The notes under the pieces: model-generated
Seen by the model: only the letters and a program-made list of their open reading frames with translations
Told to the model about the DNA's origin: nothing
Databases searched by the model: none
Shown here: positions 1 through 8,230 of the stretch, in pieces
Layout: each line of letters opens with the position of its first letter
How positions within the stretch are numbered: position 1 is the first letter of the stretch
Position numbers and translations under genes: made by a program
Assembly (NCBI GenBank): GCA_031553035.1
Contig: JAVBLY010000005.1
Coordinates: forward strand, 124,001-188,000
Origin: JAVBLY01 sp031553035
GTDB taxonomy: Bacteria > Bacillota > Clostridia > Peptostreptococcales > Anaerovoracaceae
Length of the DNA stretch: 64,000 nucleotides
Direction: 5' to 3'

Positions 1-242
1 AGCTGTCCGACATCATGGCTGATGCTATGGGAATCAGCAAAGATGCAGACGTATTCGAAGAGCTGGACAAGTTCCTGAGCAAGCTCATCGAGAAAAAACC
101 TCTTAAAGACTACGGAACAACTGAAGAACAGATCGACCTTTTCGCAAAGTCAACAAGAGAAAATCAGCAGAGGATCCTCGTCAACAACTATGTTGAATTC
201 ACCGACGACGAGCTGAGACAGATCTTCGTAAATCTTTACTAG
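1..242 (+). CDS. Iron-containing alcohol dehydrogenase, C-terminal fragment
   Basis: The reading frame is open from the left edge (frame beginning at base 3) and stops at 240-242, so only about the last 79 residues are present. The end, with ..RENQQRILVNNY followed by FTDDELRQIFVNLY, fits the helical C-terminal domain of group III Fe-dependent alcohol dehydrogenases, which usually close with a T-x-x-D-(I/L)-x-x-I(Y/F)-x-x-x-Y type tail. The metal and NAD sites lie upstream and cannot be seen. The substrate is unknown; 4-hydroxybutyrate dehydrogenase is one possibility and would fit the GABA-type aminotransferase 6.5 kb downstream, but that is inference only. Confidence 0.7.
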   Translation, partial: LSDIMADAMGISKDADVFEELDKFLSKLIEKKPLKDYGTTEEQIDLFAKSTRENQQRILVNNYVEFTDDELRQIFVNLY

Positions 243-327
243 ATCCGGATCCAGACTCAGAGCCTAGGCTCTAACGTTGACCGATCAGGGTTGAGCATTT
301 CGCCCGACATAGGAACTGATCGATCAA
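242..327. repeat. Cluster of short perfect palindromes and an inverted repeat
   Basis: Just past the stop codon there are a 10-bp perfect palindrome GATCCGGATC (242-251), a 14-bp perfect palindrome AGAGCCTAGGCTCT (259-272), and an inverted repeat TTGACCGATCAG (277-288) / CTGATCGATCAA (316-327) with one mismatch. None is followed by a T-run, so they are not terminators. They may be protein-binding sites or mRNA 3' structure. Confidence 0.5.
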
Positions 328-370
328 AAATTAAGTAAAATAACTAATTGTTAATAATGTCTATTAAATG

Positions 371-400
371 AAAACCCCGATTTGCCAGTCGGGGTTTTCT
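371..400 (+). terminator. Rho-independent terminator
   Basis: A 10-bp perfect stem AAAACCCCGA (371-380) / TCGGGGTTTT (389-398) with an 8-nt loop, followed by CTTC. The A-run on the left arm makes it potentially bidirectional. It closes the alcohol dehydrogenase transcript. Confidence 0.9.
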
Positions 401-530
401 TCATCTTATTAAAATGCAAAAGCCCCAATTTTTAAGAGGTGAAAGACATGGTCGGCCCTCCTTATGCAAAAAAATGTTGCTTTTTAGAACAGCACCGGAA
501 GTTATTAGTAGTTTTTTTATATTGCAAATG

Positions 531-725
531 AAAAGTGTCACTACCCCGGACAGAAAAATCCATTGCAGTGACAAAAACTCTCACTAAAAGGCCAAGAATC
601 TGGGCTTTAGTGACAGTTTATTTGTTTACACTTAGAAAAAGTGTCACTACCCCGGACAGAAAGCCCATTGCAGTGACAAAAACTCTCACTGAGTGGCCAA
701 GAATGTGGGCTCAAGTGACAGTTTT
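531..725. repeat. Two tandem copies of an 88-89 bp nested-hairpin repeat
   Basis: Copy 1 spans 531-619 and copy 2 spans 637-725, separated by 17 bp. Each begins AAAAGTGTCACTACCCC and ends AGTGACAGTTT, so its ends are near-inverted repeats. Inside each are two stem-loops: TGTCACT/AGTGACA (536-542/567-573; 642-648/672-678) and TCACTAAA/TTTAGTGA in copy 1 (581-588/606-613), replaced by TCACTgAG/CTCaAGTGA in copy 2. The AAA/TTT to GAG/CTC change is compensatory, which argues that the fold is conserved. An open frame across the repeats (535-873) is not considered a gene. The 150 bp that follow, up to 901, hold nothing recognisable. Confidence 0.8.
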
Positions 726-901
726 ACCATGTAGATTTCAAGTGGAACTTCAAATGAAGAATCTAACAATGAGAAACCGCGGATATTTTCCTGCGTGCAG
801 CACTTTGTCCCATTACTTTAAGGGAATCTCAAATCAAAATCCGCTCACCTTGACCATCCTCAAAAATAATTAAAAATATAATATGTGGGTAATATAACAC
901 T

Positions 902-2659
902 ATGAATAAAAATTATCCGGTACTGACCGGCATACTCCCATATAACAAGTCGTTCCTGATAACCGACATTATCGCCGGTCTCACTTTGGCGGCTGTAGCT
1001 ATTCCAATGGATATGGGCTACACCAAGATCGCAGGCATGCCCGTTGAGACAGGACTTTACTGCCTTCTTTTTCCGTGCATAGCATTTGCAATTTTCGGAG
1101 CGTCAAGGAATTTGGTTGTAGGGGCGGATTCTGCATCGGCTGCCATACTGGCAGGTGGTCTGGTCGCTTTTGCCTCCATAGGTTCACCGGAATACATAAA
1201 ATATGCGGCACTTCTGGCAATAATGGTAGGCATTCTCCTCTTCGCATGTTGGCTCTTTAGGCTATCATTCATCGCAAATTTTCTTTCAAGGACCGTACTG
1301 ACCGGATTTTTAGCAGGAGTTGGGATCCAGGTTGCAATTTCCCAGTTCCCCGAACTCTTCGGACTGACGGGAATTTCCGGTAACGCCATAGAAAAATGTA
1401 TAGCGGCCTTCTCACATATAGGAGCTCTGGACGGAACGGCCCTGATCATTGCAATAATAACTTTGGCATTCGCCATGATGCCGAAGATATTCGGTAAAAG
1501 GAACCCGCTAATAAAAAAGATCCCATGGGCTCTCATCGCAATAATAGGAATAATCGCAGCAGGTTATTCAGGGTTCTTAGGAGCAGACAAGATCGCATTC
1601 ATAGGTAATGTATCTGCGGGACTTCCTGATTTTGCACTGCCTGCTTTTGACTGGAAGGTCATGTCAGGCTTAATTGGAACAGCCTTAAGCATAACCGTCA
1701 TCATAATAACCCAGAGCGCTGCGACGGTCAGCGTGTACGCAATCAAACATGATGAAGACGAACATTCAAACAAAGATATAATCGGGCTTGGAATGGCAAA
1801 TCTTCTTGCCGGGTTGACAGGCACATTCTGTGTAAACGGCAGTCCCACAAAGACAGAAGTTGCAGACAGCAGCGGCAGCAGAAGTCAGGTGGCAAATCTT
1901 GTGTCTGCAGGCGTAGTGATTCTTGTTCTGCTGTTTCTAACAGGATTTCTAAAGTTCATTCCGGAAGCAACCTTGGCGGCGATAGTATTCGCAACTGGGC
2001 TGGGGCTCATCGACATCGGAGCTCTCATCAGAGTATACAAGATCAAAAAAGCAGAATTCATTATAGCTGTAATAACCGCAGCCACTGTGATCATATTCGG
2101 AGCCGTTCAGGGAATAATCCTTGCCATGATCCTGTCAATAATCGAGCATTTGAGACACAGCTACAGCCCAAAAACCGAAGTCTACAAGTTCGACCATGTC
2201 TCCAAGGATTCGGGCAAAGACAAAGGTAAAGACCTAAGTACAGGAGAGATCAAAGGTAAGTGGGTGCCGGTACAAAATGGTATAACCACAAAATCAGGCA
2301 TTGCACTTTATAGATTTTCCTCTTCCATATATTACGCCAATACAAAGGTGTTCAAGAAGGACATTCTGACCATAATGGGACCCGAGGGGCAGAACAAAGC
2401 AGACATGAAGCAGCCAAAGAAGATAGCGCTGGACTTTTCCGCCACGTCAGATGTGGATTTTTCCGGAGGCGAGATGCTCAAGGAAGTCTATAAAGAGACA
2501 CACAGAAGAGGAATCAGCTTGTCTGTAGTGCTTATAGAAGACAGCGTACTTGACGAACTTAAGAAGTCCGGCTTCATAGGTCTCATCGATGAGCATAATG
2601 TCTATCCCGATATCAAGTCCCTGATAGCAAGAATAGAAGTGGAAGAACAGCTAAAATAG
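902..2659 (+). CDS. SulP family inorganic anion transporter with STAS domain
   Basis: 585 residues. The first ~420 residues are the hydrophobic multi-helix SulP core, starting with YPVLTGILPYNKSFLITDIIAGLTLA and containing many Gly/Ala-rich segments; residues ~455-575 form a cytoplasmic STAS domain (IALDFSATSDVDFSGGEML, then the ELKKSGFIGLID segment). Family members move sulfate, bicarbonate, oxalate or other anions, usually coupled to H+ or Na+; the substrate cannot be told here. There is no good Shine-Dalgarno before ATG 902, so the start rests on alignment of the N-terminal motif. The gene is single, flanked by the hairpin repeats upstream and a decayed gene downstream. Confidence 0.9.
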   Translation: MNKNYPVLTGILPYNKSFLITDIIAGLTLAAVAIPMDMGYTKIAGMPVETGLYCLLFPCIAFAIFGASRNLVVGADSASAAILAGGLVAFASIGSPEYIKYAALLAIMVGILLFACWLFRLSFIANFLSRTVLTGFLAGVGIQVAISQFPELFGLTGISGNAIEKCIAAFSHIGALDGTALIIAIITLAFAMMPKIFGKRNPLIKKIPWALIAIIGIIAAGYSGFLGADKIAFIGNVSAGLPDFALPAFDWKVMSGLIGTALSITVIIITQSAATVSVYAIKHDEDEHSNKDIIGLGMANLLAGLTGTFCVNGSPTKTEVADSSGSRSQVANLVSAGVVILVLLFLTGFLKFIPEATLAAIVFATGLGLIDIGALIRVYKIKKAEFIIAVITAATVIIFGAVQGIILAMILSIIEHLRHSYSPKTEVYKFDHVSKDSGKDKGKDLSTGEIKGKWVPVQNGITTKSGIALYRFSSSIYYANTKVFKKDILTIMGPEGQNKADMKQPKKIALDFSATSDVDFSGGEMLKEVYKETHRRGISLSVVLIEDSVLDELKKSGFIGLIDEHNVYPDIKSLIARIEVEEQLK

Positions 2660-2938
2660 CGGGTTACATTCATAGCAACCATGCTGGCACATACCAATTT
2701 TTTTATTTCTATTGGATAAAGAGTTCCGTTTTGATACAGAAGTAGATCGATCTCCTTTTTATCTTTGTCACTGTAATAGAAAACAGGAGGTTCTTTTCCC
2801 GCATTCAGATAGCTTTTGTAAATTTCCGCAAAACTCAGCTTTCAAAAAATGGACCAGACATGGCTCCGTTTTCCAAAGTTTCCCACTGCCCCACTTGAGC
2901 AGTTATGCACAAAGTCTTGTATCCAGAAAATGAAGAAG
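2660..2938 (-). pseudogene. Decayed DUF4143-type AAA ATPase (C-terminal remnant)
   Basis: On the minus strand, from about 2935 downward, pieces of the DUF4143 domain of archaeal/bacterial AAA-type ATPases are readable in different frames: FLDTRLCA-stop-LLKW, then TLENGAMSGPFFES-stop, then AEIYKSYLNAGKEPPVFYY followed by DKDKKEIDLLLYQNGTLYPI and EIKK. At least two in-frame stops (TAA where Tyr is expected, TGA where Trp is expected) and two frameshifts interrupt it. The ATPase part is absent upstream. The remnant's 3' end abuts the sulP stop codon. It carries the conserved EIDLLL..NG..YPIEIKK core of the nuclease-like C-terminal domain, so the identification is reasonably secure. An open frame on the plus strand here (2712-2933) is its shadow. 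Confidence 0.8.
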
Positions 2939-3111
2939 AGGGGTTTTGACTACTCTTTTGAGCAAATTATTATAAAATAGTTGAACCAATTCTATTATAT
3001 GAGAGGGTCCGAACCAGAATTTGATTAGGTGTCAATATTAGCATAATGGGTCAGAAATAGGGTATAATTGAAGAATCAATCAAAGTAAAGTTAGGTCCAG
3101 GGAGAAAAACA

Positions 3112-4761
3112 ATGAAAATAGAATTTTGCGGAGCGGCATCATCGGTAACAGGTTCCTGCCATCTCATTACAGCGGGCAATTACAAAATACTTTTGGATTG
3201 CGGTCAATTCCAGGGAAACAAGGCAGAGGAGGCTAAGAACTTTGATCCTTTTCCTTTCGATCCCAGGGAAGTTGACTTCATGATCCTGTCACACGCCCAC
3301 ATAGACCACTGCGGCCGGATACCCATACTGGTCAAGCGAGGTTTCACCGGAGCTATCTACTGCACCGATGCCACGGCGGATCTGCTGCCAATCATGCTCA
3401 AGGACAGTGCACATATACATGAAAAGGACGCCGAATGGAAGAATCGGAAGGCAGAGCGGGCCGGCCGTGAAATGGTCGAGCCGCTTTATACCATGGCTGA
3501 TGCAGAGGAAGCGCTTAAATACATACATCCTGTTATGTACGATGAACTTATCGAACCATTTGAGAATGTCAGGTTTGTTCTGAACGATGCCGGGCATATT
3601 CTGGGTTCATCCATAATAGAGCTTTGGACAAATGAGGACGGCGATGTAACCAAGACTGTTTTCTCCGGAGATCTGGGTGTGCCTAACAGGCCGATCCTTA
3701 GGAATCCGACTATAATAAAGAAAGCTGATCACGTTATAATGGAATCCACCTACGGCAACAGGCTCCACGAGAAAAATTCCATGTCGGTGGAACACCTCAT
3801 GGAAATCGTAAAAGAAACAGTAGAGCGAAACGGAACCGTAGTCATCCCGTCCTTTGCGGTAGGAAGGACACAGGAGCTCATCTTTGAATTCAACAAATTC
3901 TATAAGGAACACGAGGATTACAAAAAGATCCTGAAAAATATAAAGATATACATAGACAGCCCTATGGCAACCACAGCCACCGAAGTCTTCAGGAAGAATG
4001 CCCAGGTTTTCGGCGACGAGATGAAGGAGTTTATCCTCAAGGGCGACAGCCCGCTGGACTTTGAGAACCTGGTCTTCACAAGGAGTACGGAAGAATCCAT
4101 GAGGCTGAACGAGAACAACGAGCCAAAGGTTATCATATCGGCAAGCGGCATGTGCGAAGCGGGCAGGATCAGGCACCATCTCAAGCATCATCTGTGGAAC
4201 TCCAATTCCAGTATTGTATTCGTCGGCTACCAGGCTGAAGGAACGTTGGGCAGAAGGATCCTTGACGGTGCGGAAACGGTGACGCTGTTCGGCGAGGAGA
4301 TCTATGTCAACGCTCAGATCCACAATTTGCAGGGATTTTCGGGACATGCCGACAGGGACGGCTTATTCAACTGGATCAGCGGATTCGAAGTAAAGCTTGC
4401 CAATGTTTTTCTGGTCCACGGGGAAGAACAGAGCAAGAAGGATTTTGCGGCATATGTTAAGGAACATCTTGGTATCGACTGCACAGTTGTTGAAGCTGTA
4501 TCCGAGTTTGATCTCAAGAAGGGCAGGAAGACGACCATTGAGGAAGCCGGCAAAGAATTCTTCGATGCTGAGGAGATAGATGATATAAGAACGAGGATCG
4601 CAAGAGTTCACGACGAACTTGAGACCATATTATATAACACCCATCTGGCAGTGGATGAGGATATAAATGCAGAAAAGATGTCTGATATAAAGAACAAAGT
4701 GCTCAGTCTTGAAAAGGATACCATCAACCTGGGCTCATCTGTCACGGAACACCCTGAATGA
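3112..4761 (+). CDS. MBL-fold / beta-CASP metallohydrolase (predicted RNA nuclease)
   Basis: 549 residues. The N-terminal metallo-beta-lactamase fold carries the zinc motif SHAHIDHCG (H61, H63, D65, H66), and the downstream motifs include DAGHILGS and FSGDLG. The beta-CASP insert is present (ESTYGNRLHE, VVIPSFAVGRTQE) and the C-terminal zinc His lies in QGFSGHADRDGL with VHGEE after it. The domain order is that of the CPSF73-like/YSH1 family of cytoplasmic RNA exonucleases/endonucleases, distinct from RNase J. A C-terminal ~60-residue helical tail follows the catalytic part. Start ATG 3112 has GGGAG 9 bases upstream, and TATAAT at 3063-3068 is a possible -10 box. Monocistronic by spacing. Confidence 0.9.
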   Translation: MKIEFCGAASSVTGSCHLITAGNYKILLDCGQFQGNKAEEAKNFDPFPFDPREVDFMILSHAHIDHCGRIPILVKRGFTGAIYCTDATADLLPIMLKDSAHIHEKDAEWKNRKAERAGREMVEPLYTMADAEEALKYIHPVMYDELIEPFENVRFVLNDAGHILGSSIIELWTNEDGDVTKTVFSGDLGVPNRPILRNPTIIKKADHVIMESTYGNRLHEKNSMSVEHLMEIVKETVERNGTVVIPSFAVGRTQELIFEFNKFYKEHEDYKKILKNIKIYIDSPMATTATEVFRKNAQVFGDEMKEFILKGDSPLDFENLVFTRSTEESMRLNENNEPKVIISASGMCEAGRIRHHLKHHLWNSNSSIVFVGYQAEGTLGRRILDGAETVTLFGEEIYVNAQIHNLQGFSGHADRDGLFNWISGFEVKLANVFLVHGEEQSKKDFAAYVKEHLGIDCTVVEAVSEFDLKKGRKTTIEEAGKEFFDAEEIDDIRTRIARVHDELETILYNTHLAVDEDINAEKMSDIKNKVLSLEKDTINLGSSVTEHPE

Positions 4762-4841
4762 TCTTGAAAAATCAAGAATTGCAGGCGATGGCGAACCGGA
4801 GAATTGCCTGACTATTCAGAATTGAAACGCTTGCGGAACTT

Positions 4842-4865
4842 ATGTGATTTGCCCTAAAATCACAT
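4842..4865. promoter_or_regulatory. 9-bp inverted repeat, candidate operator
   Basis: ATGTGATTT (4842-4850) and AAATCACAT (4857-4865) are perfect inverted arms with a 6-bp spacer. The element lies just upstream of the -35 region proposed for the sigma-54 activator gene. No T-run follows, which favours a binding site over a terminator. Confidence 0.45.
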
Positions 4866-4873
4866 CAATTTAA

Positions 4874-4902
4874 TGGAAATCATATTTCCTATTTGATATA
4901 AT
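4874..4902 (+). promoter_or_regulatory. Sigma-A promoter of the sigma-54 activator gene
   Basis: TGGAAA (4874-4879), a 17-bp spacer and a perfect TATAAT (4897-4902). Transcription would start about 4909, some 40 bases before ATG 4950, which has GGAGG at 4939-4944. Confidence 0.55.
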
Positions 4903-4949
4903 GACCTTGTTCGATTAACAAGAAAATCATTTTTTTTGCGGAGGAATAA

Positions 4950-6749
4950 ATGTCCTTATTAGGCGATGTTTCGTCAAATGTACAGCAGGTTGCGGATGCT
5001 ATATCACTCGCCATCGGCGTAGAAGTGGAAATCGTCGATGACGAACTAACCATCATCGCGGGGAGCTCCATGTACAGCAATAAGGTGGGACTTAAGGAAG
5101 AGGCCGGCAAAGTTGACGGCAACTATCTCTATGCCCGGGTTCTTCGGACCGGAAACACCGAATTCATCGCAGATGTAGAAAAATACGAAAACTACGGCGT
5201 ATCTTTTTCAAAGGAAAAAGACAGGGAACTTGCCGAGATCTGCACCCCCATCAAATTCAATGAAAATATAATCGGAATCATCGGGCTCATAGCCAAGAAC
5301 GAAGAGCAGAGACAGATCCTCCTGGATAAAAAAAGGCGGATGACCTCTTTTGTAGAGAAAATGGCGGATCTTCTGGCGGCAAAGGCTGAAGTACAGACGC
5401 TTTTGACCGATACCGAAATTTCAAGAGATGAAATGGCCACATTGCTGGAGAGCACTCACGAAGGTATTTTTGCCATAGACAAAAACGGATATATCAAGCA
5501 ATGCAACAAAATCACAGAACAACTTTTCAATGAAAAGAAATCCGACATAATAGAAAGTCACATCAGCAAATACATGATGAAGACTCCTGCGCTTAAGGTA
5601 CTTGAAACCGGTGAAGGATATACCGAGAACGAAGAGATATACAAGACTTATAAGGGGACATATCACTTCATCGTGTCTGCAAATCCGTTTTTTAAAGAAA
5701 AAGAAGTCGTGGGCGTAGTCATATCATTGAGGGATATAAGTGAAGCAAGAAAACTTGCATATAACATAAGCGCCGGTGATCTGAAATATACATTTGATGA
5801 CATAATAGGCGAAAGCGAAGCAATAAACAGGATAAAGAATCAGGCGGCAATCACTGCCAGAGGAGACTCAACAGTTCTGATCAGCGGTGAGAGCGGTACA
5901 GGCAAGGAAATCTTTGCCAAGGCAATACATTATTCGGGTATCAGAGACGGGGCACCTTTCGTAACTGTGAACTGCGGAGCGATCCCCGAGAATCTTCTGG
6001 AAAGCGAATTGTTCGGATATGAAGAAGGAGCTTTCACCGGAGCCATCGAAAAAGGGAAAAAAGGCAAATTTGAACTTGCCGACAAAGGCACGATTTTTTT
6101 GGATGAAATAGGCGACATGCCGCTCCATCTGCAGGTCAAGATCCTTCATGTCCTTCAAGACAGAAGATTCGAACGGGTAGGCGGCACTAAAACCATTCTG
6201 GTAGACGTTAGAGTGATAGCAGCCACGAACAGGGATCTGGAATCAATGATCGAAGCAGGTGAATTCAGGGAAGATCTGTACTACAGACTGAGCGTCATTC
6301 CTTTGAGCACCCCTGCCTTAAGAGACAGAAAAGGCGACATCGAGATACTCATGGATTTTTTCTTGAAGAGATACAACGGATTCATGGGAAAAGATATCAG
6401 GGGTTTCACCGACGAGGTGAAGAGTATTTACAAGACATATGACTGGCCGGGCAATGTCAGAGAGCTTGAAAATGCAGTGGAATACGGTGTCAACATGGCT
6501 TTCGGTAACGAGATAGGCGTAGATGCAGTGCCTGACAGAGTGTATAAAAAGGACGGGCCGACAACGCAGATCATGGAGACCGACGGGACCTTAAACGACA
6601 AGGTTAAAAATTTCGAAAAAGAAGTTATTATGAACAAACTCAAACAATACGGTAACAACAGCACGGCCAAGGATGATGTGGCGAGAGAACTGGGCTTGTC
6701 CCGGGCTACTTTATACCGAAAGCTTGCTGATTTAGATATTAATTCGTAA
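4950..6749 (+). CDS. Sigma-54-dependent transcriptional activator (sensor, PAS, AAA+, Fis HTH)
   Basis: 599 residues. Residues 1-145 look like a GAF-type sensor of the kind found in clostridial amino-acid-catabolism activators; residues ~160-265 are a PAS domain (LLESTHEGIFAIDKNGYI). The AAA+ domain follows, with Walker A GESGTGKE near 313-320, the sigma-54 contact loop GAFTGA near 361-366, Walker B FLDEIGDMP and the RDLYYRL-like sensor region. A Fis-type helix-turn-helix closes the protein (NNSTAKDDVARELGLSRATL). It binds an enhancer and uses ATP to open promoters held by RpoN. The aminotransferase gene begins 21 bp downstream, so the pair is probably one transcript and the regulator probably senses the matching amino acid. 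I saw no well-spaced -24/-12 promoter nearby. Confidence 0.92.
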   Translation: MSLLGDVSSNVQQVADAISLAIGVEVEIVDDELTIIAGSSMYSNKVGLKEEAGKVDGNYLYARVLRTGNTEFIADVEKYENYGVSFSKEKDRELAEICTPIKFNENIIGIIGLIAKNEEQRQILLDKKRRMTSFVEKMADLLAAKAEVQTLLTDTEISRDEMATLLESTHEGIFAIDKNGYIKQCNKITEQLFNEKKSDIIESHISKYMMKTPALKVLETGEGYTENEEIYKTYKGTYHFIVSANPFFKEKEVVGVVISLRDISEARKLAYNISAGDLKYTFDDIIGESEAINRIKNQAAITARGDSTVLISGESGTGKEIFAKAIHYSGIRDGAPFVTVNCGAIPENLLESELFGYEEGAFTGAIEKGKKGKFELADKGTIFLDEIGDMPLHLQVKILHVLQDRRFERVGGTKTILVDVRVIAATNRDLESMIEAGEFREDLYYRLSVIPLSTPALRDRKGDIEILMDFFLKRYNGFMGKDIRGFTDEVKSIYKTYDWPGNVRELENAVEYGVNMAFGNEIGVDAVPDRVYKKDGPTTQIMETDGTLNDKVKNFEKEVIMNKLKQYGNNSTAKDDVARELGLSRATLYRKLADLDINS

Positions 6750-6770
6750 AGAAAACGAGGAGGTTATATT

Positions 6771-8126
6771 ATGTCAGAATTAAGAAATTCACTGCCAAAT
6801 GTTAAAACCGCACTGCCCGGACCGAAGTCCAAGGCTGCCTTTGAAAAAAGAGCCGAGGTCATGCCCGCTGCAATCAAGTCCATCTACCCTCTGACCATAG
6901 CAAGAGGTGAAGGTGCCATGATCGAAGACCTTGACGGAAACACATTCATCGACTGGGTCGGCGGCGTAGGTGTCATGAACATCGGATACAGCAACCCGAA
7001 GGTTGTTCAGGCCGTCAAAGATCAGAGTGAAAAGTTTTTCCACTCAATGATGAATATCACGACTCAGGAAAAATATCTTGAGTACGCTGAAGCCATCAAT
7101 AAGATCGCTCCGGTAAAAGGTGACAAAAAGCAGACCATGCTGGTGAACACCGGTGCCGAGTCTGACGAGAATGCCGTAAAGATCGCAAAAGGCGCAACCG
7201 GCAGACCTAACATCATCGTATTTTCAGGCGCATTCCACGGAAGAACTGCACTTACAATGACAATGACCGCAAAGAAAGCATATGCCACAGGAATGGGACC
7301 ATTCCCGGACGGTATTTACAGAGCTGATTTCCCATATCTTTATAGAGCTCCGAAGGGAATGGCTGAAGAAGATGCCATTGAATTCTACATTGAGAAGATC
7401 AAGAATGTCTTTGAAAACCAGACTCCGGCAGAATACACGGCTGCTATCGTATTCGAGCCTGTACAGGGCGAAGGCGGATTCGTTCCTGCTCCAATCGAAT
7501 GGGTCAAAGCAGTGAGAAGAATGTGTGATGCGCACGGCATAATGATGATAACCGACGAAGTCCAGACAGGATTCGGCCGTACAGGAAGAATGTTTGCTTC
7601 CGAGTACTACAAAGAAGAAGGCTGCGCTCCGGACATCATGACATTTGCTAAATCAGTTGCAGGCGGTCTGCCACTTGGCGGAGTTGTCACAAGCAAAGAG
7701 ATCATGGACAAGGTCCCCGGCGGTACCATCGGTGGAACATATAACGGCAATGCAGTAGCATGCGCGGCAGCACTTGCAGTCCTCGAAGTTATGCAGGAAG
7801 AAGACTATCCCGCAAAAGCCAGAAAGATCGCAGACAAATGTATGGCAAGATTTAACGGCTGGAAAGAAAAATATACCGAAATCGGCGATGTCAGAGGTAT
7901 GGGTTCAATGATGGGTATCGAGCTCGTAAAAGATGCAGACAAGACACCATATCCTGAAATGGTAGGTGCAATCGTCGCAAAAGCATGGGACAAAGGATTG
8001 ATTCTTGAAGCTGCAGGAACTTACGGAAATGTAATCAGATTCCTAAGCCCTCTTTGCATTACAGATGAGCAGCTTGACAAGGGACTTGAAATATTTGAGG
8101 AATGTATCGAAGATTTTCTTAAATAA
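6771..8126 (+). CDS. gabT: Class III aminotransferase, 4-aminobutyrate type
   Basis: 451 residues, fold-type I PLP enzyme. Visible are the NTGAESDENAVKIAK segment (cofactor phosphate binding), FSGAFHGRT, the E-P-V-Q-G-E-G-G-F loop, ITDEVQTGFGRTG with the Asp that contacts the pyridine nitrogen, and the Schiff-base lysine in MTFAKSVAGGLPLGG (about K294). Members transfer the amino group of GABA, 5-aminovalerate, ornithine or related omega-amines to 2-oxoglutarate; the exact substrate is not certain. It sits directly after a sigma-54 activator and has a strong GAGGAGG ribosome site before ATG 6771. GABA transamination gives succinate semialdehyde, which would feed an alcohol dehydrogenase such as the one at the left edge. 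Confidence 0.85.
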   Translation: MSELRNSLPNVKTALPGPKSKAAFEKRAEVMPAAIKSIYPLTIARGEGAMIEDLDGNTFIDWVGGVGVMNIGYSNPKVVQAVKDQSEKFFHSMMNITTQEKYLEYAEAINKIAPVKGDKKQTMLVNTGAESDENAVKIAKGATGRPNIIVFSGAFHGRTALTMTMTAKKAYATGMGPFPDGIYRADFPYLYRAPKGMAEEDAIEFYIEKIKNVFENQTPAEYTAAIVFEPVQGEGGFVPAPIEWVKAVRRMCDAHGIMMITDEVQTGFGRTGRMFASEYYKEEGCAPDIMTFAKSVAGGLPLGGVVTSKEIMDKVPGGTIGGTYNGNAVACAAALAVLEVMQEEDYPAKARKIADKCMARFNGWKEKYTEIGDVRGMGSMMGIELVKDADKTPYPEMVGAIVAKAWDKGLILEAAGTYGNVIRFLSPLCITDEQLDKGLEIFEECIEDFLK

Positions 8127-8167
8127 CCTACCTGTAGGCTAAATAATAATAACCAGAAATAAACAAA

Positions 8168-8210
8168 AGACTGTCTCAGAAATAAACATATTTAGAGACA
8201 GTCTCTTTGT
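8168..8210 (+). terminator. Terminator, CTGTCTCAAA family
   Basis: AGACTGTCTC (8168-8177) pairs with GAGACAGTCT (8195-8204); the loop is 17 nt and CTTTGT follows. It sits between two convergent genes. One of four hairpins in the window with the same GTCTC/GAGAC core. Confidence 0.75.
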
Positions 8211-8230
8211 ATGAAAAATCCTTTTATTAC

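Noticed and set aside
535..873. A 112-codon open frame on the plus strand across the hairpin repeats
   Set aside because: Most of it is the tandem repeat translated twice (repeated peptide segments), it has no ribosome site and no recognisable protein.
2712..2933. A 73-codon plus-strand open frame
   Set aside because: It is the antisense shadow of the decayed DUF4143 gene and has no ribosome site.
4762..4949. -24/-12 promoter ahead of the sigma-54 activator
   Set aside because: The only TGGC...TTGC pair (near 4788-4808) has a spacing of 14 instead of 10; a sigma-A promoter explains transcription better.
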